NCBI GenBank assembly: GCA_014379815.1
Contig: JACMLA010000525.1
Location: 1-7,400 of the forward strand
Direction: 5' to 3'
DNA length: 7,400 nt
From: Bryobacteraceae bacterium
GTDB lineage: Bacteria; Acidobacteriota; Terriglobia; Bryobacterales; Bryobacteraceae
Below the pieces are notes generated by a model. It saw only the letters and a list, made by a program, of their open reading frames with translations, ran no database searches and was not told where the DNA came from. The position numbers and the translations under genes are program-made. Positions 1 to 5,807 of this stretch are shown here, one piece after another (position 1 is the stretch's first letter; every line of letters starts with the position of its first letter).

Positions 1-1947
1 ATTCTTCGGATTCGCCCCCGGCTCAACTTCAGTACTGCTGTGATCACAGCACAAATCCACAATGACGAGTGGTACGCCGGAGAGGCGGGATTGACCGGGG
101 GCGGCCGGCAGCCAACGATTGGTGTCGGTCTACCGGCGCCTCTGGTCGGAATATCTCTGGATGAGAATGGCGATTCGCAGTTTGGCGTTGATGAGTCGTG
201 GAGGGAACGCAGCGATGGAACCTGGGACGTTGATTTGTCGGTCTCCTTCGCACCTCCAGCCCGACCGGCGATTGGTTTGGCTTCTATTCCTCTGATCAAT
301 CTGGCAGCAAGGATTGACGCGACCGGCGGCACCCTGCAAGGTGGCCGTAGCTACTACTACGCCGTCAGCGCGGTAGAAAGCGATGGGATGGAGAGTCCTC
401 TGTCATTCGTGGTTCGCGCAGGCGTTCCTTCCACGAGCTCGTCCAATACGGTCACGCTCAAGGACTTGAGCTTTGGGCCGGGTACGACATCGTTCCGTGT
501 GTACCGCGGTCTGACGCCTGCGAGAATGCTTCGCATCGCAAATGCGCAGCCAGTGTCTGCGACCTTCCTGGACACGGGCAGGCAATCGACCGCGGCTGCG
601 GCACCCGATGCGAACTATCACCATGCAAACTTCTACTGGCGGATGGAGTTGTTGCCTGAAACCAGCGTCGACATTCACTCGACGAACTCAATTGGGAAAA
701 CGAACCTTGGTCTGCTAGCGAATGAGCACCGCGGCAAGATTGTCAGAATTCATGACGGGAAGGGCCGCGGTCAGGAGCTCTCAATCAGTTCGAACGACGC
801 GACCACGCTGACTACGACCACGCCCTGGGTGGTTGAACCAGACAGCACCAGTACTTTTGTGATCACAGAACCAGGATGGAGTTTTGGTGCGATGTCTGAG
901 GGTAGTCCGGTAACGTTCACGGTTCCGAACCGCCAGAATGCGGTCATTCATGTCTCTGGCCGGTCGGCCAACGTGGCTGACCTCGAGTGCGCCTACGAGT
1001 TGTCACCTTTGACAAGGCACAGCATCGGTGGCGGCTCGAATGATGCGGACGTGCCCGAGGCACCTGTCTTCGGCTTGATGACGGTCGGCCGGGGTTCGGT
1101 TGAAGTCGCTGGTGTCGGCTTCACTGACCTGAAGAACACCCGCTCCATCACAGCCGGGACGTTGATGTTTCATTGCTGGGACGAACTCGATGGAGTTCCT
1201 GGTCTTCGACTGGCGGCTGGGATTGCTGCACTGGCGGATACTCTGGTGCTGACAGCTTCGAGCAGCTCGCTGCCCGGAGTGGTCCTGCAAATTGGCACCG
1301 AACTGTTGGTGGCACGGGTCATCTCACCGGACGGCAAAACGTGCGAAGTCGAGCGTGGGGCATTTGGAACCACGGTTGCCGCACACACTATCTCAGAGCC
1401 GGTCTATGCGTTGAAGCGCCGGGTCACTGTGCTCCCATTTGTGAGAAACTTCTTTGGATCTCCGGCCAGCGGGAGCTACGCCCAGTCGATCGAAATGCCA
1501 AGCCAGCGCGTAGTCCTCGCAGAGTTCTTCGTAACGAACGGCCGGGGGAACAGCCAGGTGTCCTCAGTGTCTTACAGCAACACTACCGATAGGGGTTTAC
1601 GTACTTTGTCGGGTGGTCAGTTTACGATGCAAGTTGCCGGCAATCTGGCGATTCAGTCCGACGCGGTTCCTCCGCTCAGCGTGGACCGACCCCGCTCAGT
1701 CCGGGATGTTTTTGCGACACTTGCAGAACCAGCCGCCGGTGGCCCGTTAAATATCCGGGTAAGCCGCGGCGCTACCATGTGGTGCGATCTTACGATTCCG
1801 GCGGGACAGAGTATCTCGAGCACAGTGGATGGAAGGGACTTACCTCCCCTGACACCGGGTACAGTATTGCGGCTGGATGTTCTCTCCACCGGACTTGCTG
1901 GAACCGGCAGACCGGGGTCAGGTTTGACCGTAACTATCAGGGTCTGA
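1..1947 (+). CDS. Phage-tail/virion-like beta-rich structural protein with Fn3-like domain, 5' partial
   Basis: The frame is open from base 1, giving 648 visible codons. A GTG at 40 could be a start, but it has no Shine-Dalgarno sequence and the codons before it read smoothly into the protein (a strand with S-T-x-V-I-T that recurs near 850), so I treat the 5' end as cut by the window. Numbering from the GTG: residues about 85-190 look like a fibronectin-III-type domain (GGRSYYYAVSAVESDG, then SFRVYRG). Residues 232-276 match a pattern common in phage structural proteins (GKIVRI..GKGRGQ, PW..EPDSTSTFVI). Residues 398-455 hold another (LVLTASSSSLPG, ERGAFGTTVAAH). The tail (570-635) is a strand-rich module ending in DLPPLTPG and GSGLTVTIRV, as in phage distal-tail or fibre proteins. 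No transmembrane segment or catalytic motif is seen. It is probably a tail or surface-particle component from a prophage, tailocin or tail-derived cluster lying upstream; the exact role is unknown. The next gene begins 16 nt later with no terminator between. Confidence 0.7.
   Translation: MLRIRPRLNFSTAVITAQIHNDEWYAGEAGLTGGGRQPTIGVGLPAPLVGISLDENGDSQFGVDESWRERSDGTWDVDLSVSFAPPARPAIGLASIPLINLAARIDATGGTLQGGRSYYYAVSAVESDGMESPLSFVVRAGVPSTSSSNTVTLKDLSFGPGTTSFRVYRGLTPARMLRIANAQPVSATFLDTGRQSTAAAAPDANYHHANFYWRMELLPETSVDIHSTNSIGKTNLGLLANEHRGKIVRIHDGKGRGQELSISSNDATTLTTTTPWVVEPDSTSTFVITEPGWSFGAMSEGSPVTFTVPNRQNAVIHVSGRSANVADLECAYELSPLTRHSIGGGSNDADVPEAPVFGLMTVGRGSVEVAGVGFTDLKNTRSITAGTLMFHCWDELDGVPGLRLAAGIAALADTLVLTASSSSLPGVVLQIGTELLVARVISPDGKTCEVERGAFGTTVAAHTISEPVYALKRRVTVLPFVRNFFGSPASGSYAQSIEMPSQRVVLAEFFVTNGRGNSQVSSVSYSNTTDRGLRTLSGGQFTMQVAGNLAIQSDAVPPLSVDRPRSVRDVFATLAEPAAGGPLNIRVSRGATMWCDLTIPAGQSISSTVDGRDLPPLTPGTVLRLDVLSTGLAGTGRPGSGLTVTIRV
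31..52. repeat. Copy 1 of an imperfect 22-nt direct repeat, containing a 16-bp palindrome
   Basis: Bases 31-52 match bases 850-871 at 19 of 22 positions, with mismatches at 37, 38 and 50. The offset is 819 nt, a multiple of three, so both copies encode S-T-x-V-I-T. Inside this copy, TGCTGTGATCACAGCA (36-51) is a perfect palindrome. The second copy keeps only the inner TGTGATCACA (858-867). The simplest reading is a repeated protein strand rather than a DNA signal. Confidence 0.4.
850..871. repeat. Copy 2 of the imperfect 22-nt direct repeat
   Basis: This is the partner of bases 31-52, in the same reading frame, encoding S-T-F-V-I-T at the end of the PDSTSTFVIT motif. It keeps the 10-bp palindrome TGTGATCACA but not the longer 16-bp one. 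Confidence 0.4.
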
Positions 1948-1948
1948 A

Positions 1949-1957
1949 TGCTATAGT
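1949..1957 (+). promoter_or_regulatory. Candidate extended -10 promoter box for the ABC ATPase gene
   Basis: TGCTATAGT at 1949-1957 fits the extended -10 pattern TGnTATAAT with one mismatch. It sits in the 16-nt gap after the tail-like gene, and 6 nt separate it from the GTG at 1964. Transcription would then begin at or next to the start codon, as in leaderless genes. No -35 is well placed: TTGACC at 1924-1929 is 22 nt away, too far, but extended -10 promoters need one less. The evidence is motif-only. Confidence 0.3.
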
Positions 1958-1963
1958 CAGGCC

Positions 1964-3166
1964 GTGGTGCTTGTCCAGAATGTTTCCAAGATCTATCGGC
2001 TGTATAACAAACCATCGGACCGCCTGAGGGAATTGCTTCCATTCCGGCGCAAGCAATTTCATACCGATTTCTGGGCATTAAAGAACGTCACGGTGCACGT
2101 TGAGGCCGGAGAAATTATGGGCATTGTCGGACCCAATGGCTCGGGAAAAAGCACATTACTTCAGGTGGCCAGCGGGATCATTCGCCCGACAAGTGGACGT
2201 GTTGCAGTCGAGGGCCGTATCGCAGCTCTGCTGGAACTGGGGGCAGGCTTCAATCCGGAATTCACAGGACGGGAGAACGTCTTCCTGAACAGCGAAATCA
2301 TGGGCCTTTCCCGGGTTGCAACCGAAAGAATATTCCCAAAGATTGCTGAATTTGCGGAAATTGGCCAATTTATAGACCGCCCAGTAAAAGAATACTCCAC
2401 TGGAATGTATGTTCGACTCGCTTTTGCAACGGCGATTCATGTCGAGCCTGAGATTCTGATAGTCGACGAGGCATTGGCCGTCGGGGATGCGATTTTCGCA
2501 AACCGGTGTCTGCAAAAACTGGAAGAACTGCGGGACCGGCGGGTAACGATTCTGTTCGTATCGCATGACCTCGGGCTTGTCAAACGTCTGTGTCACAGGG
2601 CCGTTCTCATGCTAAACGGAGAAGTTGCGGCGGAGGGCACTCCGGCAGAAGTCGTCAATCGTTATGTCGGACTGGTGCACGACACCGGGGCAATTGCGGA
2701 CAACAAGAGCGAGCTAACTGGCAACTATCGCCACGGTGACGGAGCCAGCATTGTGACGCTAATCCAGCTTCAGGACGCTGCAAGTCGCGAGACTTCAGTT
2801 GTCCGCGCTGGCGAACGCGTACAGGTCTCTGTATCGGCCCGATTCCAGCAAGCGGTAAAGCAACCTATTGTGGGTATCCTTATCCGGAACCGGCTGGGTA
2901 TTGAGGTATTTGGCACAAATACAAAGATCGAAGGCCGCGAGCTGGGCGAATTTGGTCCGGGAGATCAATTGCAGATCTCGTTCGCATTCACGTGCTTTCT
3001 GACACGCCAGGAATACACGTTGACTGTGGCGACGCAGCATAGTGACGGTAAGAGTCAGGACTGGCTGGATGACGCGTTGTGCTTCACGGTGGTCGACGAT
3101 CGCGATACGGCAGGATTAACCCGCTTCCACACCGATATCGAGTGGGATGTAAGGCGCTGTGCCTGA
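1964..3166 (+). CDS. Wzt-type ABC transporter ATP-binding protein for polysaccharide/O-antigen export
   Basis: This 400-aa cytoplasmic ATPase powers export of a lipid-linked polysaccharide through a Wzm-type permease. Visible motifs are Walker A GPNGSGKST (56-64), the family's ELGAGF stretch in place of a usual Q-loop (91-96) followed by TGREN (101-105), the variant signature YSTGM (144-148, where most ABC proteins have LSGGQ), Walker B ILIVDE with catalytic E169, D-loop ALAVGD (170-175), and switch histidine H201 in FVSHD. These variants are typical of the Wzt/TagH/RfbE group. Residues about 250-395 form a beta-rich C-terminal domain like the Wzt C-terminal domain, which in E. coli O9a-type systems recognises the finished glycan end. 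Length fits the family. Two GTG codons stand in tandem (1964, 1967); only a weak AGG (1959-1961) precedes them, better spaced for the second. No Wzm gene is adjacent in the window. Family assignment is firm; the exported glycan cannot be told. Confidence 0.93.
   Translation: MVLVQNVSKIYRLYNKPSDRLRELLPFRRKQFHTDFWALKNVTVHVEAGEIMGIVGPNGSGKSTLLQVASGIIRPTSGRVAVEGRIAALLELGAGFNPEFTGRENVFLNSEIMGLSRVATERIFPKIAEFAEIGQFIDRPVKEYSTGMYVRLAFATAIHVEPEILIVDEALAVGDAIFANRCLQKLEELRDRRVTILFVSHDLGLVKRLCHRAVLMLNGEVAAEGTPAEVVNRYVGLVHDTGAIADNKSELTGNYRHGDGASIVTLIQLQDAASRETSVVRAGERVQVSVSARFQQAVKQPIVGILIRNRLGIEVFGTNTKIEGRELGEFGPGDQLQISFAFTCFLTRQEYTLTVATQHSDGKSQDWLDDALCFTVVDDRDTAGLTRFHTDIEWDVRRCA
3150..3154 (+). promoter_or_regulatory. 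Ribosome binding site supporting GTG start of the peptide transporter
   Basis: TAAGG at 3150-3154 lies 4 nt before the GTG at 3159, inside the 3' end of the ATPase gene. It supports the GTG as the start and an 8-nt overlap with the upstream gene, an arrangement typical of translational coupling. Confidence 0.5.
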
Positions 3167-4613
3167 AGGCGACGCGAGTTTCTTTGGACATCCGCGTGGG
3201 CTGGCGACTTTGTTTTTCACAGAGATGTGGGAGCGTTTTAGTTACTACGGGATGCGGGCGCTGCTCATCCTGTTTATGACGGCGAACACGACTTCAGGTG
3301 GCCTTGGCTTTGACATACCTACAGCAGGGGTGATCTACGGTCTGTTTACAGCGATGGTCTACCTTGCTGCTCTGCCTGGTGGATGGACGGCAGACCGAAT
3401 TATTGGCCATCGTCTGGCTGTTCTCGCAGGAGGCGTCCTGATCTCTCTTGGCAACTTCGCTTTGTGCGTCCCGGAAGCTGCGGCTTTTTACGGCGGACTT
3501 TCCCTCGTGGTCGTGGGCACCGGTCTTTTGAAGCCGAACGTTAGCGCCATCGTGGGTCAGCTTTATACCGCTGATGACCGACGACGGGACTCAGGTTTTT
3601 CGATCTTCTACATGGGCATCAACCTTGGAGCATTTATTTCTCCGCTGGTGTGCGGCTGGGCAGCCTACGTGTACGGATGGCGGACCGGCTTCTTAATTGC
3701 CGGAATCTGCATGGCTTTGGGAGTCGTTCAATTCCTGGTCGGTTCCAGAAGCCTGGGCGATGCAGGCCGGCATATCTCAACTGTTGACCATGGCGATGCT
3801 CCGAAGCAGTTTGCAATCGGAGCTGCCATTACTCTGGGACTTGTCGCTCTGGTCGTGGTTCTCTCCAACCTCGGCCTGGTTACGCCGAAGGCGATTGCTG
3901 ACGCGTCCGGTGCACTTCTTCTGGCGATCGTAGCCGGCTTCTTTCTCTGGCTGCTGTCCGGAAGCCAGTGGCGAGCCGAAGAACGAAAACGCCTTTTCGT
4001 GATTTTTTTCTTGTTCCTGGCGGCTTGTGTCTTTTGGTCTGTTTTCGAACAGGCTGGATCGAGCTTGAACCTATTCGCCGAGCGAAACACAAACAACATG
4101 GTTGGGGAATTCTCAATACCCGCACCCTGGTATCAATCCGTGCAACCGATGTTTATCATCCTCCTAGCGCCCGTGTTCGCCGCGTTGTGGCTGTATCTCG
4201 GTAGTCGCGATCCCTCCAGCCCAGCTAAGTTTTCGTGGGCACTGATGCTGGCAGGAGCCGGGTTTCTCGTCTTAAGCATCGGCGCGGGCTTCAGTGAAGA
4301 TGGAGTACGTGTCAGCCCGTTGTGGCTTGTGGCGACTTACTTTCTGCACACATGCGGTGAGCTTTGCCTGAGCCCGGTAGGGCTGAGCGCTATGACTAAA
4401 CTAGCACCGGCACGGGTAGCCGGATTAATGATGGGAGTTTACTTTCTTTCTATTTCGATTGGAAACTACCTGGGTGGCCGCATGGCGGCGTTCTATGAGT
4501 CTCTGCCGCTGAACTGGCTCTTTGGAGTTGTCGGACTTTTTGCGGTCATGGCTGGAATTCTACTTTCTCTATTCGTAAAGCCCATGGTTCGTCTGATGGG
4601 AGGTGTGCGCTGA
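3159..4613 (+). CDS. POT/PTR-family proton-dependent di/tripeptide transporter (MFS)
   Basis: This 484-aa inner-membrane symporter imports di- and tripeptides with protons. The POT fingerprint ExxERFxYYG is intact at 22-31 (E22, E25, R26, F27, Y29, Y30, G31). Other family marks are GGWTADR (74-80), TGLLKPN with the conserved TM4 lysine K125, VFWSVFEQAGSSL with the TM7 glutamate E297, and GELCLSPVGLSAMTKLAP (400-417) with the TM10 glutamate E401. These are the residues linked to proton coupling and peptide binding in studied members such as PepTSo and PepTSt. About 14 hydrophobic segments can be drawn: six, then two extra helices near 217-268, then six more, as in bacterial POTs. The GTG start puts ExxER at the usual distance from the N-terminus. 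The gene overlaps the ATPase gene by 8 nt and its TGA shares bases with the likely start of the downstream peptidase. It is closest in style to DtpT-like proteins, though exact substrate range is not readable. Confidence 0.95.
   Translation: MPEGDASFFGHPRGLATLFFTEMWERFSYYGMRALLILFMTANTTSGGLGFDIPTAGVIYGLFTAMVYLAALPGGWTADRIIGHRLAVLAGGVLISLGNFALCVPEAAAFYGGLSLVVVGTGLLKPNVSAIVGQLYTADDRRRDSGFSIFYMGINLGAFISPLVCGWAAYVYGWRTGFLIAGICMALGVVQFLVGSRSLGDAGRHISTVDHGDAPKQFAIGAAITLGLVALVVVLSNLGLVTPKAIADASGALLLAIVAGFFLWLLSGSQWRAEERKRLFVIFFLFLAACVFWSVFEQAGSSLNLFAERNTNNMVGEFSIPAPWYQSVQPMFIILLAPVFAALWLYLGSRDPSSPAKFSWALMLAGAGFLVLSIGAGFSEDGVRVSPLWLVATYFLHTCGELCLSPVGLSAMTKLAPARVAGLMMGVYFLSISIGNYLGGRMAAFYESLPLNWLFGVVGLFAVMAGILLSLFVKPMVRLMGGVR
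4599..4605 (+). promoter_or_regulatory. Strong Shine-Dalgarno sequence for a CTG start at 4610
   Basis: GGAGGTG at 4599-4605 is a full-length complement to the 16S rRNA tail. It lies inside the last codons of the transporter gene. Counting from GGAGG (4599-4603), 6 nt remain to the CTG at 4610, an ideal spacing. The internal ATG at 4658 has only GGAG at 4651-4654 with a 3-nt gap, which is too close. This site is the main evidence for the upstream CTG start. Confidence 0.6.
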
Positions 4614-5785
4614 CCTTTGATCTGCAGGCGATTCAGGCTGCCCTGAGAGCGGAGCACATGGAGGGCTGGCTTTTTTACGACCACCACCGGCGCGACGAAC
4701 TCGCGAACAGAATCCTCGGCCTGTCCGAAAAGTTGATGACAAGTCGCAGGTGGTACTACTTCATTCCGGCGAGCGGCGAACCCCGCGGACTGGTGCACCG
4801 GATTGAACCGCACTCTCTCGATGGTTTGCCAGGCGAGAGGCATTTGTATTCACGCTGGACCGAGCTGCATTCCGGGATCTCCGACCTCCTGGAAGGTGCC
4901 TTGGTTGTGGCCATGCAGTACTCGCCGAATAACGCAGTTCCCTACGTGAGCATGGTCGATGGCGGCACAATCGACTTCCTGCGCAGCCTTCGTGTCGACG
5001 TCCGGTCGTCCGCCAACCTTGTTCAACTGTTTGAGGCGCGCTGGTCTGACTCGCAGTACGAGGGGCACCTCGAAGCAGGTCGCCGGATGGACCGCATCCG
5101 GGCTTCCGCGTTCGACCTGATCCGATCACGAATCACAACCGGGACTCCGGTATCGGAGTGGGATGTTCACCAATTCCTTCACGATCAATTCCACGCCAAC
5201 GACCTTGTTACGGATCACGGACCAATTGTTGCGGTGAATGCGAATGCTTCCGATCCTCACTATGAGCCGAGTTTCGAACGACATTCCCTCATTTGTCCCG
5301 GAGATCTCGTTCTGATTGACATGTGGGCCAAGCTCAACCGAGAGAACTCGGTGTACTACGACATCACGTGGACCGGTTTCTGCGGTCCGGTTCCGACGGA
5401 ATCGGTCCGCAACGTCTTTGACGTGGTGACCAGCGCACGGGATCGCGGAATTGAGATCGTCGAGGCTCGCGCGCATACGGGCCAGCTGCACGGTTTTGAA
5501 GTGGACGACGCGGTTCGCGGGCAAATCCAGCACTTCGGCCTCGCTGAGTATTTCATCCATCGGACAGGTCACTCGATCGGGACAAATGTCCACGGATCCG
5601 GGGCCAATATGGATAACTTCGAAACTCACGACGATCGGCGTATCATTCCGCGCACTTGTTTTTCCATCGAGCCTGGTGTGTACCTGCCGGAGTTCGGCAT
5701 CCGCTCTGAAGTGAATGTCTATGTTGCCGACGATGGAGCAGGGGTCACGGGCGAAGTGCAAAGTGACCTTGTCATTCTCGGCTGA
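4610..5785 (+). CDS. M24-family metallopeptidase (Xaa-Pro aminopeptidase/prolidase-like)
   Basis: This 391-aa soluble pita-bread-fold peptidase likely cleaves Xaa-Pro or related dipeptides in the cytoplasm. In numbering from the CTG, all five metal ligands are present: D237 (LVLIDMWAK), D251 (YYDITWTG), H321 (HRTGHSIG), E354 (FSIEPGVY) and E367 (GIRSEVNVY), with the conserved histidine of DPHYEP at 217. The N-terminal ~165 residues form a creatinase-like domain. The usual DITRT motif reads DITWT here. The first ATG is 4658, but the 16 codons before it (TFDLQAIQAALRAEH) look like the normal first helix of such proteins. The only in-frame start able to include them is a CTG: one at 4610 sits behind a strong Shine-Dalgarno and overlaps the transporter TGA as CTGA. 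If only ATG/GTG/TTG starts are allowed, the gene is 4658-5785 (375 aa). It is coupled to the peptide transporter, so imported peptides are the likely substrates. Family is firm; exact specificity is not. Confidence 0.9.
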   Translation: MTFDLQAIQAALRAEHMEGWLFYDHHRRDELANRILGLSEKLMTSRRWYYFIPASGEPRGLVHRIEPHSLDGLPGERHLYSRWTELHSGISDLLEGALVVAMQYSPNNAVPYVSMVDGGTIDFLRSLRVDVRSSANLVQLFEARWSDSQYEGHLEAGRRMDRIRASAFDLIRSRITTGTPVSEWDVHQFLHDQFHANDLVTDHGPIVAVNANASDPHYEPSFERHSLICPGDLVLIDMWAKLNRENSVYYDITWTGFCGPVPTESVRNVFDVVTSARDRGIEIVEARAHTGQLHGFEVDDAVRGQIQHFGLAEYFIHRTGHSIGTNVHGSGANMDNFETHDDRRIIPRTCFSIEPGVYLPEFGIRSEVNVYVADDGAGVTGEVQSDLVILG

Positions 5786-5798
5786 AGTCGCATAAGAT
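5769..5798 (+). promoter_or_regulatory. Weak candidate sigma70-type promoter for the PQQ-propeller gene
   Basis: TTGTCA (5769-5774, five of six matches to TTGACA) is followed after 18 nt by TAAGAT (5793-5798, four of six to TATAAT); CATAAG at 5791-5796 is an alternative with 16 nt. The site spans the end of the peptidase gene and the 22-nt gap. Transcription would begin within a few bases of the ATG at 5808. Only a weak AGG (5802-5804) lies before that ATG. The evidence is motif-only. Confidence 0.22.
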
Positions 5799-5807
5799 TT
5801 CAGGCAT

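Noticed and set aside
40..42. GTG at 40 as the true start of the tail-like protein
   Set aside because: No Shine-Dalgarno precedes it and the upstream codons to base 1 are open and continue the same S-T-x-V-I-T strand seen again near 850. The protein more likely enters from outside the window, though this is not certain.
39..48. CRP/FNR-like operator TGTGATCACA
   Set aside because: CRP sites need two half-sites separated by about 6 nt (TGTGA-N6-TCACA). Here the halves abut, and the site lies within an open coding frame.
1173..1592. Open frame on the + strand (139 codons) inside the tail-like gene
   Set aside because: It overlaps the well-supported frame completely. Its translation is rich in W, R and C with no domain, as expected of an off-frame shadow.
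1653..2078. Open frame on the - strand (141 codons) across the gene 1/gene 2 junction
   Set aside because: It is antisense to conserved parts of two genes and has no recognisable motif or ribosome binding site.
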